Source: an uncultured Clostridium sp. (GTDB taxonomy: Bacteria; Bacillota; Clostridia; Lachnospirales; Lachnospiraceae). From it: DNA of 14,696 bases. This document shows positions 7,742-14,566 of this stretch, piece by piece. A program made the translations under genes and the position numbers. The notes beneath the pieces are model-generated. The model saw only the letters and a list, made by a program, of their open reading frames with translations, was not told the DNA's origin and did not search any database. The stretch is taken from assembly GCA_900553925.1 (NCBI GenBank), contig USFH01000039.1, positions 1 through 14,696 on the forward strand. Direction: 5' to 3'. Every line of letters starts with the position of its first letter. Within the stretch, counting starts at the first letter, position 1.

Positions 7742-7770
7742 ATTATATCATAAGATTTTTCGCAAGTCTA
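7742..7770 (-). promoter_or_regulatory. tig operon sigma-A promoter
   Basis: TAGACT (7765-7770), a 17-base spacer and a perfect TATAAT (7742-7747) with an extended TG upstream. The predicted start near 7735 gives a leader of about 50 bases. That leader contains the inverted repeat CTTACA/TGTAAG (7703-7728) just before the ribosome binding site. Confidence 0.75.
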
Positions 7771-7800
7771 TATTTTACGCAAAAAAACCGTTCAAAAAAG

Positions 7801-7860
7801 AGCTTGTTTCTATATCTTATGCGATAACGTTATCCATTATCACTGATATAGAAACAAACT
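7801..7860 (-). terminator. Long hairpin terminator of the spore protein gene
   Basis: TTGTTTCTATATC (plus strand 7804-7816) and GATATAGAAACAA (7845-7857) form a perfect 13-bp stem. On the minus-strand RNA a G-U pair and two more pairs extend it to 16 bp. The intervening bases hold a second 7-bp stem, GUGAUAA/UUAUCGC. CUUUUUUG follows at once. It separates the spore protein gene from the tig promoter. Confidence 0.85.
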
Positions 7861-7900
7861 CCCTTACGTGGTCTTACTTTACATCTGTCTTAAGGTAAGA

Positions 7901-8101
7901 TTACTTACCAGACATCTGCTGCTCCTGCTTCTTGATCATCTGTCTGACCATCTCGCCACCGATAGAACCGCTCTCACGGGAAGTAAGATCTCCGTTATAA
8001 CCCTGCTTCAGGTTTACACCGAGCTCATTTGCTACTTCCATCTTGAACTTGTTCATAGCATCCTTAGCCTCTGGTACGCTTGTTGTGTTTGAGTTCTTCA
8101 T
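7901..8101 (-). CDS. Alpha/beta-type small acid-soluble spore protein
   Basis: This 66-residue protein binds and protects spore DNA and is degraded at germination. The family blocks are clear: EAKDAMNKFKMEVANELGV (11-29) and GYNGDLTSRESGSIGG (34-49). The germination protease GPR would cut in MEVA after Glu22. It shows that the organism can form spores or descends from spore formers. GGAGGT lies eight bases before the ATG. A sigma-G-like promoter precedes it, fitting expression in the forespore, and a strong hairpin terminator follows. It sits between the giant surface protein gene and tig. Individual ssp gene names cannot be assigned from one copy. Confidence 0.95.
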   Translation of the reverse strand: MKNSNTTSVPEAKDAMNKFKMEVANELGVNLKQGYNGDLTSRESGSIGGEMVRQMIKKQEQQMSGK

Positions 8102-8126
8102 AATCAGTTACCTCCATAATTTGATT

Positions 8127-8144
8127 TAAGACATGTTTGTCTTA
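8127..8144 (-). repeat. Hairpin at the 5' end of the spore protein mRNA
   Basis: TAAGACA and TGTCTTA form a perfect 7-bp inverted repeat with a four-base loop. It starts about where transcription from the proposed sigma-G promoter would begin, so it could shield the mRNA end. It lacks a U-tract on the minus strand and does not look like a terminator. Confidence 0.45.
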
Positions 8145-8148
8145 CTCT

Positions 8149-8177
8149 TATTATGTTCGATATGCGAAGAACTATAA
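8149..8177 (-). promoter_or_regulatory. Candidate sigma-G promoter of the spore protein gene
   Basis: CATAATA (8149-8155) fits the sigma-G -10 pattern CATnnTA. TTATA lies 17 bases upstream (8173-8177) and partly fits the -35 pattern. The gene type (forespore DNA-binding protein) supports sigma-G control. The call rests on a pattern match only. Confidence 0.5.
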
Positions 8178-8195
8178 CTGTCAATTATTAGAAAT

Positions 8196-11100
8196 TTATT
8201 GTTCTTTTTTCTTCTTCATGATGAGAACAATTCCTGCTCCTGCAAATGCAAATGCACAGACAAGCAATACGATCGGCGTTGCATCTCCGGTCTTTGGAGA
8301 ACCGGATGCGCCCATATAAGTATACTTTACAGGGTTCTTCGAAGTATTCTGTCCGCCGTTGTTTCCGTTATTGCTGTTATTTCCCGGTGTCACCGTTGTG
8401 TTCTGCGGTTTATCGTTTCCGTTAACGTCCGTACTGCCGTTATTGTTCCCCGGCTGCTCCGTCGTACCCGGATCTTCGGTTGTATCACCCTTCTTTGTTG
8501 AATAGAACCATGCAAGAATTACCATATCCTTTGAGATATTCGAATAATCCTGATCCCATCCTTCAAATGTATATGTATAATCCTTGGTCGGTGTCTTCGT
8601 CGGTGTACCTTCCGGAGGTGTTGCAGAAGCACCTTCTTCTACAGTCTCAGTCTTCAGGACTTTTCCATCTCCGTCCTTCCATACAACCGTGTAAGTCTTT
8701 GGCTGTGTCACACGGTACAACGCGTAAGTTGAGAAACGGTCTGTGTTGATGATTACATAATCATGTGTCAGTGTCGCCTCACTCGCATCCGTCCATGTCT
8801 TGAATGTATAATCAGTACCCTCTGCATGCAGCGATGCCACCTTGATATTCTGTCCGGCCAGGTCTTCCAATGGGAAGGAGATTGTGACCGGATCATACAG
8901 TCTTGTCAGATTCTGTGAATACTCTAAGTTTCCAAGTTCATTATATACATTTTTTACAATGTATAACCGAATATAACGTACAATCTCTGTCTGGCTGCCA
9001 AGCTTATCTGCAAAAATACCTTTTTCTTCGGATGTCACATCATTCACTTTGATGTAACTTGCATGCAAGGCAATATCAATCCGTCCGCCATTTTGAACGA
9101 TGCGTAAATCATCATCTGTCACATTTCCCTTATAATAGCTGTTGTTGTAGATCTTATCCAGACCATCTACAGCGATTTCAACATCACTGTCATCCAACAC
9201 AACATCGGTAGACAAACCCGAAAGCACAAAATTGATTCCACCTGTTGTTGAATAGGTTTCCGGATATGTGATCATACCACCCGATACTGTCACAGATACT
9301 TCTTTCGACAAAGTGCCGTTTGTTGCAACAATACGATAAGTTCCATCAGATACACCTGTAAACATATACCGCGTGTTGTCAGCACTTGTTACAATCTCAC
9401 CACCGACTACCGTATTACCGCGATACAGGTTGATGTAGATTGGCTTATCCTTCACATCATCCGGCAACGAATCATTATAGACTGCCGTACCATAGATCGT
9501 AGTTGTTGAGTTTCCAGACAAGGTCTTAAAACTTCCTTCGATTACTCTTGTCTCGGAAGAATTTTCTGTTGCTGCATGTACACGGTAATTATATACCGTA
9601 TCCGGTGTCAGCTTGCTGAAATTGTAGATCATCTCAATTCCGCTTGCCGTGTCTGTCTTGTTGACAAGTACCGTATCATAGCTTGTCTCCGTTGCTTTCT
9701 TGTATTCGATATAACACTGCTTCTTCGACAATGGATTTGTTCCCTGAATCACCTGTGTCTCGATATGTGCTGTCGTATTTGTAATTGCTGTTACCGGTGT
9801 TACCTCCAGACCAAGCGGCTCAAAGCTTACCTCTGTAGACTTATTACCTGCATTATCATACGCAACGATCGTATAAGTTGCACTGCCATCTGCCTTGAAG
9901 CTTCCCTTTGCCACGCCATCTGTATCCGTTACCGATACAGCGTTGCCATTCACAAGCACCCGGTCAGTATCTACGCCACTGATCAGATCAATCGCCTGGA
10001 AGTTGATTGTCACATTACCATCTGTATCAACCACAGAATCTATGATTTTCACATTTGGTCCTTCAATATCTACCTTTGCATCCTCAGAAGCGGTATCACT
10101 CTGACAGCCTGCTTCGCTGACCGCCCAGGCTTGCACTGTCACATCGCCCTGTCCTTCCAGTGCAAATGTATGGCTCTCTCCCGTAAAACTATCCTGCGAC
10201 TCATGCTTTCCACTTGCATCTGTATAAATCACTTTGTAATATGTCTTGACCGGAACCTTATCACTTGTTTCCGTTGTTGACTTGATTGTTACCTTTGGCT
10301 TATCCTCGATCAACCAGCCTGCATTTCCAATCGCACCATTATCGCCCTTCGCGATTGATACGCTTGGCTTGTCTGGTCTCTCCGAAGAAATATGACTGTA
10401 GGTTACCTGCTCGGTAGACTGATTACCTGCAATATCCGTTACAACTAAGATATAGGTTCCACTCTCTGTTACATCATAGCTTTCTGTCCAGCTCTTCTCG
10501 CCAGCGGCAGACCATGTCTGGATCGGCTCACTGCCTGTGCTATCCTTGTACAGTGCGATGCTGTCAATACCACTTTCCAGCTCGCCCTCTGTCGCTTCCA
10601 TCGTAATCGTGACATCGGACTGGAACTGTGTCTGGCTTTCTCCATCATCAGACAATGTCACTGCCGGTTTGATGCCATCGAAGAGGAATGGACCCTGCTT
10701 CTCTACATCTACCATATTGCCTGAATTATCCTTCACAACTGCTGAAATATAATATTTACCCGGCGTATAATCATTTGATGCCTCACCCGTGATGATCTGG
10801 TGGAATGTATAGTCTGTAATCTTTGCATCCTTTGTCACATTGACACCATACGCAGATGTCGTAGCTGTCACGGTTGTACTAGGTGTCTCAACCGTCCACG
10901 CGACTGCATCCAGACCACTGTCAATATCCGTTGCTGCAATTGCTGCATCCAAGGTATTGTACCACTTATCTGTCAGAGCCGCTTCTCCATTTCCCTGTAC
11001 ATTCAAAGTAGCAGTCGGAGGTGTTTCTTCGACCATCCACTCATAATACTTATCCGTCAGACTTGCATCGGTATTTGTTGTATAGCATACCAGCTTTGTA

Positions 11101-13922
11101 TGTGCAGATTCCTTCTGCTTCGTATCGGTTGCCCATACAACCAGCTGTCCGGCATAGCCGTTTCCTACCAGAAGTGTTGCTTCGTATAGACCATTTCCTT
11201 TCGATACCATCTTCGTCTGCGTCATTGTCGTCGGAACAGTGGCCGCATCCTCACCCGCAAAATAATAATACAGATAATCACAAGGACTTTCGTCTGAACG
11301 GTATGTAACCGTTAGTGTCATACCTGTGACATTGTTCTGTGAATGATAATATGAACCAAATCCAAGCTGATTTACAAAGCCTGCCGGTTCTACCGTATGG
11401 CTTACATAAACCGGAATCTTTGTATCTACTACGATTGTCTCTTTCACTGTATAGATGGTAGAGATTGCATTGGTTGTCGAATTATACAGCTGGAACCGGA
11501 TATTCGTATATGTACCATCCGCCGTAATACCTGCGGACTGACTCTTGAACAGTGCTTTCGCCTGTGCACGTGTCATCGTATCAGAGATATCCACTTCGCC
11601 ATCATTCAGGATTCGAACCATATCATATCCGTTCGTTGCCATGATCGTATAGCTCGGATAATATCCGCCGACTGCTGTCTCCTTGACAGCAAAATGTCCG
11701 TCAGAATTTTCTCTTGTCACCGAGAATTTCGGTGGATTTGCAACAACCACCTCATAGTTTCCGTTGCTTGCGAAGGTTGGGCGGATATAATAATATGCAT
11801 TTGCCGGACTACTGTAAATCTTACGGTTTGTCTCCCATGCATCCTTATTATTCAGTCCAAGATATCTTGTCATAAATGCATTCGGATCTGCCTTATATGC
11901 ATTCTGCTCTTCGTTATTATTTCCCTGTGCAATATTATCTGGATTCGTAATCGTCAGTGTACAGTCCGGACTATCCTGTCCAAATAATACAGAATCCACA
12001 TCGTATGCAACCTCTACGTTCAGGGTACGCTTCGTTACGCTGGCTGCATTTGCCACATCAAGGTGCCCTTCTTCTACATTCCGTAACTCATAGCAGTTTG
12101 CATTTTTTCCGGATAGCTTTGGTGATGTGAGACGGATTGTCTTTCCGGTACCAACATCCTTACCCTTCACGCTTCCTGTATCCAGCATCTTCGCGGTTGC
12201 ATCAAAGGTTACCTGAATCGTATCGTTCGTGATACAATCCGGTACACTGCCGTCCTGTGCTGTAACAGACGCTGTCGTCTGCACCTGGATGGCATCTGAG
12301 TTATCATATACCTTTGTCAAAGTTCCTCCCGTGGAAGCATCCTTGACCTCACCAATGATAACCGGAAGCTTTTCAACAGCAAACACAAGATTGAAGGTTG
12401 CTGTCTTGCTTGTGTCGTTTGTATCTGTGACCGTAAATGTATAGCTCTGTGCATCCGTTGTCACATTTTTCGGTGTACCTGTTATCGTATAAGAGTTTGC
12501 CGATTCATTCACAGAAAGTCCATAGGTACCCAGTCCAGTTGTAACTGCCTGCATACCATTTGTAAACTGGATAGACTCGCTCACTGCACCATCCTTTTTG
12601 TACTTTGCCGTAATGACATGGTTCATGGCTGTACCGTACATGCCTGTCACAGCCGCATCACTGCCATCCACCTTATTGCCATCGACATACAACTCGATTT
12701 CCTTATATTTCCACTGGCCAATCAGCTTAACTGGTGCAACATTTGTTTCATCTTTTAGCTCACCATTTTCTTTTACCAGTCCACTCTCGATCGTCGCTGC
12801 AATCGTTGCTGTCTGGGATGGATCAATAATCGTATCAGTGCCCTCGATCTTCCAGCCTGCAAAATAATATCCCTTGTTATTGATATAAGCTGCTTCGTCC
12901 AAAGACAAAATAGATACCACATCACCATATGCAAACGGTGCACTATCTTCTACTGCTCCAGCAGCCTTTACCGGATCAAGCACACCGACAACTGACGAAT
13001 CATACAACTGATATGTCAGCTTCATATCCTTGATTGGCTCCCAACCTGCCTTCACCGTGATCGTGTTCGTGTGGACATCCGAAGACTTCACCTCGATGTT
13101 CTGACCGATTGTCTTGTCTCCAAGGCTGATATACTTATATCCTCTCTTATAAAAATGATAGGTTTCGTCTGATCCCGGTACTGCAAATGACATTACCTGT
13201 TCCACATTACCGGTATCTGTCTCATTTGTCGGTATCTTGACACTTGCTACATCTCCCTGATCACCACAATCAGAAAATGCGAGTGTATATGCAGTTCTTG
13301 TAATCTTTACGAATACCTGATACGTTCCATTTTCTGTCGTTGTCATCTGATTGCCAGCAATTGGTGTTGTACACTGTGCATCACTGTACAGTTTTCCGTC
13401 TGTTGTAAAATAATTTGCATCCAGTCCAAATCCCTGCAGAATTTCTGCATTATCGTTCATCAAAGTAATGGTAGAGTCTGCAACTGCACAAGCCTTTGAA
13501 AATCCGGCAATTGTCTGAGATGAGGTTGTATATGCATAGTATGTAACATTTGCTGTTTCTGCATCGGCTGCTCCATCGTCAACGGCATCGGCATTCCCAT
13601 CTGCATCAAGCAGCTGAATTGGATCATTTACGAGTTCCTCGTCACTCATAATGCTCGTTGCATCCGTCGCCGTATTTGTCAGTGCCGCGTTCGCATCATC
13701 GCCGTTATTCACAGCGGATGACGTCAGGAAGAGCGACTGCGTAATAAGCAGTGCCACTACCATAATGGATGCGACCATCTTCTTGCCGTTTCCACGTCCC
13801 CAGCATATTGCATGGGATATTGCCGTCACAATAGCAACCAAAGCAAGCATCGGATAGACTAATATCCGGTGTTTCTTTCCAATCTCCAATAATTTACTTA
13901 CCAGCTTGTCTTTCAAGTTCAT
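8196..13922 (-). CDS. Giant multi-domain sortase-anchored surface protein
   Basis: This 1908-residue secreted protein is probably an adhesin or cell-wall-attached structural protein; the ligand is unknown. Order: basic start (1-19); two hydrophobic segments (20-41, 49-70), the second a likely signal peptide ending SSA; acidic stretch (about 71-125); InlB-like repeat with YYFAGWK (about 300-405); putative Ig domain (406-518); YDG/MBG-like region (519-655); unassigned region (656-960); four Ig-like modules (965-1365) with motifs such as VTDIAGNQST; fibronectin III-like (1370-1470); carboxypeptidase-regulatory-like (1474-1550); unassigned (1551-1740); InlB/Listeria-Bacteroides repeat (1742-1806); Asn/Gly/Thr-rich linker (1810-1865); SPKTG sorting signal, membrane segment and KKKKEQ tail. 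AGAGGTG lies before the ATG and a sigma-A promoter about 90 bases upstream. There is no frameshift. No sortase gene lies nearby. Confidence 0.93.
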   Translation of the reverse strand: MNLKDKLVSKLLEIGKKHRILVYPMLALVAIVTAISHAICWGRGNGKKMVASIMVVALLITQSLFLTSSAVNNGDDANAALTNTATDATSIMSDEELVNDPIQLLDADGNADAVDDGAADAETANVTYYAYTTSSQTIAGFSKACAVADSTITLMNDNAEILQGFGLDANYFTTDGKLYSDAQCTTPIAGNQMTTTENGTYQVFVKITRTAYTLAFSDCGDQGDVASVKIPTNETDTGNVEQVMSFAVPGSDETYHFYKRGYKYISLGDKTIGQNIEVKSSDVHTNTITVKAGWEPIKDMKLTYQLYDSSVVGVLDPVKAAGAVEDSAPFAYGDVVSILSLDEAAYINNKGYYFAGWKIEGTDTIIDPSQTATIAATIESGLVKENGELKDETNVAPVKLIGQWKYKEIELYVDGNKVDGSDAAVTGMYGTAMNHVITAKYKKDGAVSESIQFTNGMQAVTTGLGTYGLSVNESANSYTITGTPKNVTTDAQSYTFTVTDTNDTSKTATFNLVFAVEKLPVIIGEVKDASTGGTLTKVYDNSDAIQVQTTASVTAQDGSVPDCITNDTIQVTFDATAKMLDTGSVKGKDVGTGKTIRLTSPKLSGKNANCYELRNVEEGHLDVANAASVTKRTLNVEVAYDVDSVLFGQDSPDCTLTITNPDNIAQGNNNEEQNAYKADPNAFMTRYLGLNNKDAWETNRKIYSSPANAYYYIRPTFASNGNYEVVVANPPKFSVTRENSDGHFAVKETAVGGYYPSYTIMATNGYDMVRILNDGEVDISDTMTRAQAKALFKSQSAGITADGTYTNIRFQLYNSTTNAISTIYTVKETIVVDTKIPVYVSHTVEPAGFVNQLGFGSYYHSQNNVTGMTLTVTYRSDESPCDYLYYYFAGEDAATVPTTMTQTKMVSKGNGLYEATLLVGNGYAGQLVVWATDTKQKESAHTKLVCYTTNTDASLTDKYYEWMVEETPPTATLNVQGNGEAALTDKWYNTLDAAIAATDIDSGLDAVAWTVETPSTTVTATTSAYGVNVTKDAKITDYTFHQIITGEASNDYTPGKYYISAVVKDNSGNMVDVEKQGPFLFDGIKPAVTLSDDGESQTQFQSDVTITMEATEGELESGIDSIALYKDSTGSEPIQTWSAAGEKSWTESYDVTESGTYILVVTDIAGNQSTEQVTYSHISSERPDKPSVSIAKGDNGAIGNAGWLIEDKPKVTIKSTTETSDKVPVKTYYKVIYTDASGKHESQDSFTGESHTFALEGQGDVTVQAWAVSEAGCQSDTASEDAKVDIEGPNVKIIDSVVDTDGNVTINFQAIDLISGVDTDRVLVNGNAVSVTDTDGVAKGSFKADGSATYTIVAYDNAGNKSTEVSFEPLGLEVTPVTAITNTTAHIETQVIQGTNPLSKKQCYIEYKKATETSYDTVLVNKTDTASGIEMIYNFSKLTPDTVYNYRVHAATENSSETRVIEGSFKTLSGNSTTTIYGTAVYNDSLPDDVKDKPIYINLYRGNTVVGGEIVTSADNTRYMFTGVSDGTYRIVATNGTLSKEVSVTVSGGMITYPETYSTTGGINFVLSGLSTDVVLDDSDVEIAVDGLDKIYNNSYYKGNVTDDDLRIVQNGGRIDIALHASYIKVNDVTSEEKGIFADKLGSQTEIVRYIRLYIVKNVYNELGNLEYSQNLTRLYDPVTISFPLEDLAGQNIKVASLHAEGTDYTFKTWTDASEATLTHDYVIINTDRFSTYALYRVTQPKTYTVVWKDGDGKVLKTETVEEGASATPPEGTPTKTPTKDYTYTFEGWDQDYSNISKDMVILAWFYSTKKGDTTEDPGTTEQPGNNNGSTDVNGNDKPQNTTVTPGNNSNNGNNGGQNTSKNPVKYTYMGASGSPKTGDATPIVLLVCAFAFAGAGIVLIMKKKKEQ
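8199..8300 (-). other. Cell wall sorting signal (SPKTG) of the giant protein
   Basis: Residues 1875-1908: SPKTG, then about 20 hydrophobic residues, then KKKKEQ. SPKTG replaces the classic LPXTG. C. difficile sortase B is known to accept SPKTG and PPKTG, so a sortase of similar specificity is expected elsewhere in this genome. Confidence 0.88.
8328..8495 (-). other. Low-complexity wall-spanning linker of the giant protein
   Basis: Residues 1810-1865 are rich in Asn, Gly, Thr and Pro (for example NNGNNGGQN). They connect the last InlB-like repeat to the sorting signal and are typical of the segment that threads through peptidoglycan. Confidence 0.75.
9828..11030 (-). other. Run of four Ig-like modules in the giant protein
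   Basis: Residues 965-1365. At least three modules end in related strands: AVVKDNSGNMV (near 1061), VVTDIAGNQST (near 1160) and IVAYDNAGNKST (near 1352). These D-x-A/S-G-N endings are typical of bacterial Ig-like stalk domains. The modules are diverged in sequence, not recent duplications. Confidence 0.65.
11958..12368 (-). other. YDG/MBG-like region of the giant protein
   Basis: Residues 519-655 contain KVYDNSDAIQV, GKDVGTGKTIRL and LSGKNANCYEL, followed by TKRTLNVEVAYD. The order resembles YDG domains followed by MBG-type strands in other Gram-positive surface proteins. Assignment is by eye. Confidence 0.5.
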
Positions 13923-13975
13923 ACTTACACCTCTCTGTAACCATACATTCTTCTATATATATCGTCATTTATGCC

Positions 13976-13987
13976 ATAACTAGTTAT
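13976..13987. repeat. 12-bp palindrome in the leader of the giant gene
   Basis: ATAACTAGTTAT is a perfect palindrome about 15 bases after the predicted start of transcription. Its position would suit a repressor binding site. No regulator family can be named from it. Confidence 0.4.
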
Positions 13988-14008
13988 ACTTGTCCGTAAT
14001 TATAGTTT

Positions 14009-14036
14009 ATTGTAACATACTGGTATATAAATTCAA
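14009..14036 (-). promoter_or_regulatory. Sigma-A promoter of the giant surface protein gene
   Basis: TTGAAT (14031-14036), a 16-base spacer and TACAAT (14009-14014) with an extended TG. A/T tracts upstream (about 14037-14062) resemble an UP element. The predicted start near 14002 leaves a leader of about 80 bases. The rest of the gap, 14066-14127, holds only a weak A/T hairpin (AAAATAA/TTATTTT). Confidence 0.7.
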
Positions 14037-14127
14037 ATAGTTTTTATAAAATTTTCTACAAAATATAGGGGTTGCGAATGAAAAAATAACTTATTTTGTA
14101 TTTAGGTGCTGGCCAAAGCTCCTTTTA

Positions 14128-14343
14128 CTAATGAAACCACGCCTGTTTCCAGAGTGGGACATAAGAACCGTCTAAGAAAGACGCCTGATTCTGGTTGAGA
14201 TACGCAAGTTCCTTCTGATACTCACTGATCGTCATACCTTTGTGATAGAAAGGCTGTTCCTCTACCATCGCCGGATTCATCAGCTCCGCATACACGATCG
14301 GCTTCCGTTCTCCACCCTCGCTATTGAATTGTTGTTCTCCCAT
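14128..14343 (-). CDS. Unrecognised 71-residue protein
   Basis: I do not recognise this family. The protein has no signal peptide, membrane segment or cysteine. It starts MGEQQFNSEGGERKP, has a central PAMVEEQPFYHKGMTISEY and ends GSYVPLWKQAWFH. It is rich in aromatic residues and Glu/Gln, with a probable helix around residues 36-54. The frame extends upstream to an ATG at 14386-14388, but the start at 14341-14343 has a full AAGGAGG six bases ahead and is preferred. A well-spaced sigma-A promoter precedes it. It stands alone, with terminator hairpins upstream and the giant gene's promoter downstream. The composition would fit a small spore or envelope protein, but this is a guess. Confidence 0.75.
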   Translation of the reverse strand: MGEQQFNSEGGERKPIVYAELMNPAMVEEQPFYHKGMTISEYQKELAYLNQNQASFLDGSYVPLWKQAWFH

Positions 14344-14349
14344 GAAGTT

Positions 14350-14356
14350 CCTCCTT
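14350..14356 (-). promoter_or_regulatory. Ribosome binding site deciding the start of the 71-residue protein
   Basis: AAGGAGG ends six bases before the ATG at 14341-14343. The upstream in-frame ATG at 14386-14388 has no comparable site. Confidence 0.75.
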
Positions 14357-14400
14357 CCATACCCTATTTTCCGAAGGCCGCCAAACAACCTTCTAATAAA

Positions 14401-14429
14401 ATAATATAGACTCCTTCCGGATATTTCAA
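14401..14429 (-). promoter_or_regulatory. Sigma-A promoter of the 71-residue protein gene
   Basis: TTGAAA (14424-14429), a 17-base spacer and TATTAT (14401-14406). The predicted start near 14394 gives a leader of about 50 bases. It lies directly downstream of the terminator hairpin at 14440-14464. Confidence 0.7.
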
Positions 14430-14439
14430 GAGAAAAAAC

Positions 14440-14464
14440 AAAATGCTACAAATTGTAGCATTTT
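14440..14464. terminator. Bidirectional hairpin terminator
   Basis: AAAATGCTACA and TGTAGCATTTT form a perfect 11-bp stem with a three-base loop. T-runs follow on both strands (TTTTT on plus, TTTTGTTTTTTC on minus). It is the second of two hairpins behind the right-edge gene and insulates the next promoter. Confidence 0.75.
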
Positions 14465-14478
14465 TATGTAAACTAAAA

Positions 14479-14502
14479 GGGCACCAGCTGTAAACGGCAC
14501 CC
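14479..14502 (-). terminator. Terminator of the right-edge gene
   Basis: On the minus-strand RNA GGGUGCC pairs with GGUGCCC (seven pairs including two G-U) around a ten-base loop, followed by UUUU. On the plus strand the same two positions become C-A mismatches, so the hairpin favours minus-strand transcripts. It begins about 65 bases after the stop codon of the right-edge gene. Confidence 0.75.
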
Positions 14503-14566
14503 TTTTTTGTTCTTATTTCTGATTGTCTGGCATCTTCCGGAGATATCTGACAACATCCGTCTGTCA

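Noticed and set aside
9576..10280. A 234-codon plus-strand open frame antisense to the giant gene
   Set aside because: Cys/Ile/Arg-rich shadow of the Ig-like modules without a ribosome binding site; other plus-strand frames in 8199-13857 are alike.
13773..13778. Internal start of the giant protein at the methionine of residue 50
   Set aside because: There is no good ribosome binding site before it, whereas the first ATG has AGAGGTG and a promoter.
14102..14122. AGG-A-GCT / AGC-A-CCT hairpin after the 71-residue gene as its terminator
   Set aside because: The stem has an A-A mismatch and is followed by AAATAC, not a U-tract.
14445..14459. TACA-N3-TGTA dyad as a BlaI/CopY-type operator
   Set aside because: Those operators usually have a two-base centre, and the dyad is fully explained by the bidirectional terminator stem.
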